Below, in pieces: positions 61,572-64,000 of a stretch of DNA of 64,000 nt (position 1 is the first letter of the stretch; each line of letters opens with the position of its first letter). Made by a program: the position numbers and the translations under genes. The notes under the pieces are model-generated. The model was not told where the DNA came from. It ran no database searches and worked only from the letters and a program-made list of their open reading frames with translations. This DNA is from Candidatus Aalborgicola danicus (GTDB lineage Bacteria; Pseudomonadota; Gammaproteobacteria; Burkholderiales; Burkholderiaceae_C), in the NCBI GenBank assembly GCA_016703945.1, contig JADJBC010000018.1:14557-78556 (forward strand), in the 5' to 3' direction.

Positions 61572-64000
61572 TGTAAGTGACCACCATCTCGTGTTAGCGC
61601 GAATCGCCTGGGTGCACCAGGCCGATGATATCTTAGCGAATGCCCTAACTATTCACCCACTTGGGTGAGAGGACGGGCTGAGCGGCAGGATAGTGAACCT
61701 GCTTCTCACCGGCAAATGGACAGCCTGAAGACGCTTGGACCAGCGTCAAATTCCAAAACAATAATCAGATAGCCATGCTGACAGCATGGGGGCGACTACA
61801 GGTTGGGTCATTGCGCGTATTCCACTTTGAAGAGTGGCCGTCCAGATAGCGGATATTGGTAGAGACATTTGTCTGACGGTTGGTTGTCGGCTGCGCAGAC
61901 ATGTTTTCAACTGTCGATAGGAGCGCTTTGTCTCGATTGAGTGAATTGGTCAGCCGACCATGGCCGACTGCTTTTGGCCTACTGGAGTTATAGATTGCCA
62001 AAACATTAAAGACTCCTTACGCCCCACTGCAGGTCCGCAATCTCCTGCACACCTGACATCCATTTTTGAACGACTGTTACCGACAAAAGTGGCTGGCTCT
62101 TTAATACCTTAGCGGTAGTACCGATTCGCGATGAGGATCCTCCATACCGATCATAGGTTGCAGTCTGCTATGTGGCTCCGATTTGGCCATCTACTGACAT
62201 CGGTGAGTGACTGCAATGGAGAGGCCAGTCGGACATTGCGCGGCACTTTCGATTCGTTCTGCTTGGTCAATTCGGCTACAGGTTGCATTTACCGACAGTG
62301 CAACAGGTGCCGGGCTCAATCGATCTACAAGAAGTTAACCCGGTATCTGAATATGGTGATAGAATTTTAGTATCTGACGTCGATAGCAGAATTGCTTTAC
62401 GAACGCCACTCAGCAGTGGCCATGAACCGTGGTTTTGAACCCCTCTGTTGGTGGCATTTTTCTGCATAGGTAGGCATAGAACAGGAGGTAGAAATGACTG
62501 GATCCGCGGCTAGACTCGAAAGGAACGGTGGGGCCAACAGACACCCATGCAGTTAGATCGTTCAATCCCTGAGTCTGTGGAGGCTACGATTATTCACTTT
62601 CCCAGACTCAAGTAGGTGTGCAGCTTCCGCTTGCCTCGCCAGCCTAATTGCCGCGGACGGTGGCGCGGCCAGATGACGAAGTCGATCCGTCATTGATCTT
62701 GCAGACCGCCCGTGCTCAGGACCAACCACAATGGCTGGAGGTCGGGTTCCGCACGGAAGTCCTGCAACACTTGGCATATCCCCACACCCACGGCGGAATT
62801 ACTTGTTCGTTTGGCCCAAACCAGGTTGGCCGACTTTTCCCCGCAAGCCTAACAACCCGAAATCTGATTCCAGGTGTTGTGTTTCGAAGATACAGCTCAG
62901 CCATGTACTGGGCGAAAAATACTGCGGAACCGGCGTTCTGGTTCTTGGACCTGACACAGAGGGCAGTTACTGAGGATTGATCTCTGGCAGATTTTCACCA
63001 ATGGCCGCCAGATCCGGGACTCACACCCAGCTTCAAGCCCAAGTGATGCCGCACGCTTTTTACTGCTTTTGATGGCCTCACTGTCTTTGTTCATGAAGAA
63101 GTGCGATGAGAAGGTCGTGATGGCCATCATTTCCGACGATCGGTTTACCTGCAAATGATGAACGAAACACCGAACCAACGTACCGTTGCGTGGATGGTCG
63201 AACAGGATATTCACAGATGCAGGCTCACACACGCCACTATGTTGGGAAGTGATGTCGGCGACGTCGCAATCAGTCGGCAAATATTGCTCAGTTCTAATCC
63301 GGTTCGAATGGCGTTGCACTTTGACGAGCGAATTCTGCTGCCCCAATTCCCGACCCGATGGGTTGGTATGTAAATTTCGGTTTAGCCCACTTCTGGGACC
63401 TTGTTGGTTGCAGGTGCGTTTGGAAATTTTCAGATTTGCGGAAGCCGTGACGCTAAGCCCTTGATGGGCGAGTACTAAACATGAACGACAACCGTCGTGC
63501 CGATGCGATTCGGCCGAGTTCCCGATGGGCACTATGCAAGGGAATCTCATGCAGCTGTTCACGATCGGATTGCTTCCAACTCAATCTGGATGGCACTCCA
63601 AACACCGGGGGCGATGGCCCAATTGGAGACCTACTCCAATGCCGACGTCAATGGCTGGCGCACGTCTTCACTTTCGCCACAAGACGATTACCGATTGGCG
63701 CGCTTCGTGGTTATTCCGGTGACCCAACAACATTGAATGATTTCCAAGGGAAAAACACGGGAGTTCGCGGTAGTGCCCATGCGGCACGTCCCACAACACC
63801 ACTCTCCTGAGGAAAAGCGCTTTAGGCGTGACCATTGCGGCGAACACCGATGGACCTACATCACTGGTATTGCACTGGATACGCTGTTCCAACACCCTAA
63901 CGTTGGCCCCTTCTTCTGCAAGCAGATGATTCACGCTTGGTGACTAGCAACCCACACCAACATACGTGGCCAGAGTTGCTGCAGTTCAATGACAACGGCG
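61572..64000. other. 2.4 kb with no supported gene
   Basis: Overlapping short frames on both strands, none with a ribosome site and a family pattern. The longest, 62897-63562 on the minus strand, has no recognisable motif. This looks like decayed DNA. The composition is more AT-rich and the codon pattern irregular. Confidence 0.5.

Noticed and set aside
62897..63562. Minus-strand open frame of 221 codons in the last region
   Set aside because: No domain pattern, irregular codon use and no ribosome site; counted as non-coding.

Overview
The window looks like DNA of a betaproteobacterium, most likely a Burkholderiales/Comamonadaceae member (Rhodoferax/Polaromonas type). The evidence is a RecB-RecD pair, a PHA-granule phasin, DUF1178, YccF, SelO, a transglutaminase-like protein and a small set of hypothetical proteins that, from memory, are typical of that group. 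It is a mosaic: chromosome-type genes lie next to a plasmid replicon (rep, iteron origin, parA, parB), at least five tyrosine recombinases, insertion sequences of the IS3, IS91, ISL3, IS110 and TniA/Mu types, and many decayed genes.

Layout. 1-3.6 kb: 3' part of recB, then recD. 3.7-10.9 kb: a module of a PcfJ-like protein (minus strand) divergent from a tandem-AAA ATPase and a WYL-domain regulator, then a C39-like peptidase with a tiny partner. A direct repeat of about 250 bp brackets this block, and its right copy is split by an IS3 fragment. 11-19.3 kb: chromosome-type genes (DUF1178, phasin, DnaJ-like, SemiSWEET, transglutaminase-like, YccF), several frameshifted. 19.3-33.9 kb: an array on the minus strand that starts from one intact 693-residue tyrosine recombinase (31536-33617). 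Partial copies of that gene's 3' end recur at 19261, 20938, 29958 and 30816, and between them lie small gene blocks (YkgJ-like, a duplicated unknown family, zinc finger, SRAP peptidase, SSB-like, TrfB-like repressor with a degenerate recombinase, many small unknowns).

34-42.8 kb: two directly repeated copies of one IS3-family element flank a plasmid backbone: frameshifted yggL-like gene, HigA-like fragment, parB, parA, iteron origin with DnaA box, and rep. 42.9-53.3 kb: a GNAT-like protein, a recombinase with an HTH partner, frameshifted selO, a membrane-anchored tandem-AAA ATPase between two unknown genes. 53.3-58.3 kb: small genes, a ParD/ParE-like toxin-antitoxin pair and an IS91-type element with its own tyrosine recombinase. 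58.3-64 kb: decayed DNA with a broken aspartic-protease-like gene and a broken glycoside-hydrolase-like gene. I can support no gene after 61.6 kb.

Two systems deserve attention. One is the PcfJ-like/tandem-AAA/WYL module beside recBD, with paired palindromic operator candidates in the divergent promoter; it has the build of a regulated stress or defence locus. The other is the recombinase-tail array, in which 3' fragments of one integrase gene act as boundaries of gene cassettes. Single-base frameshifts in at least eight otherwise conserved genes mean either widespread decay or residual indel errors, and should be resolved before functions are assigned.
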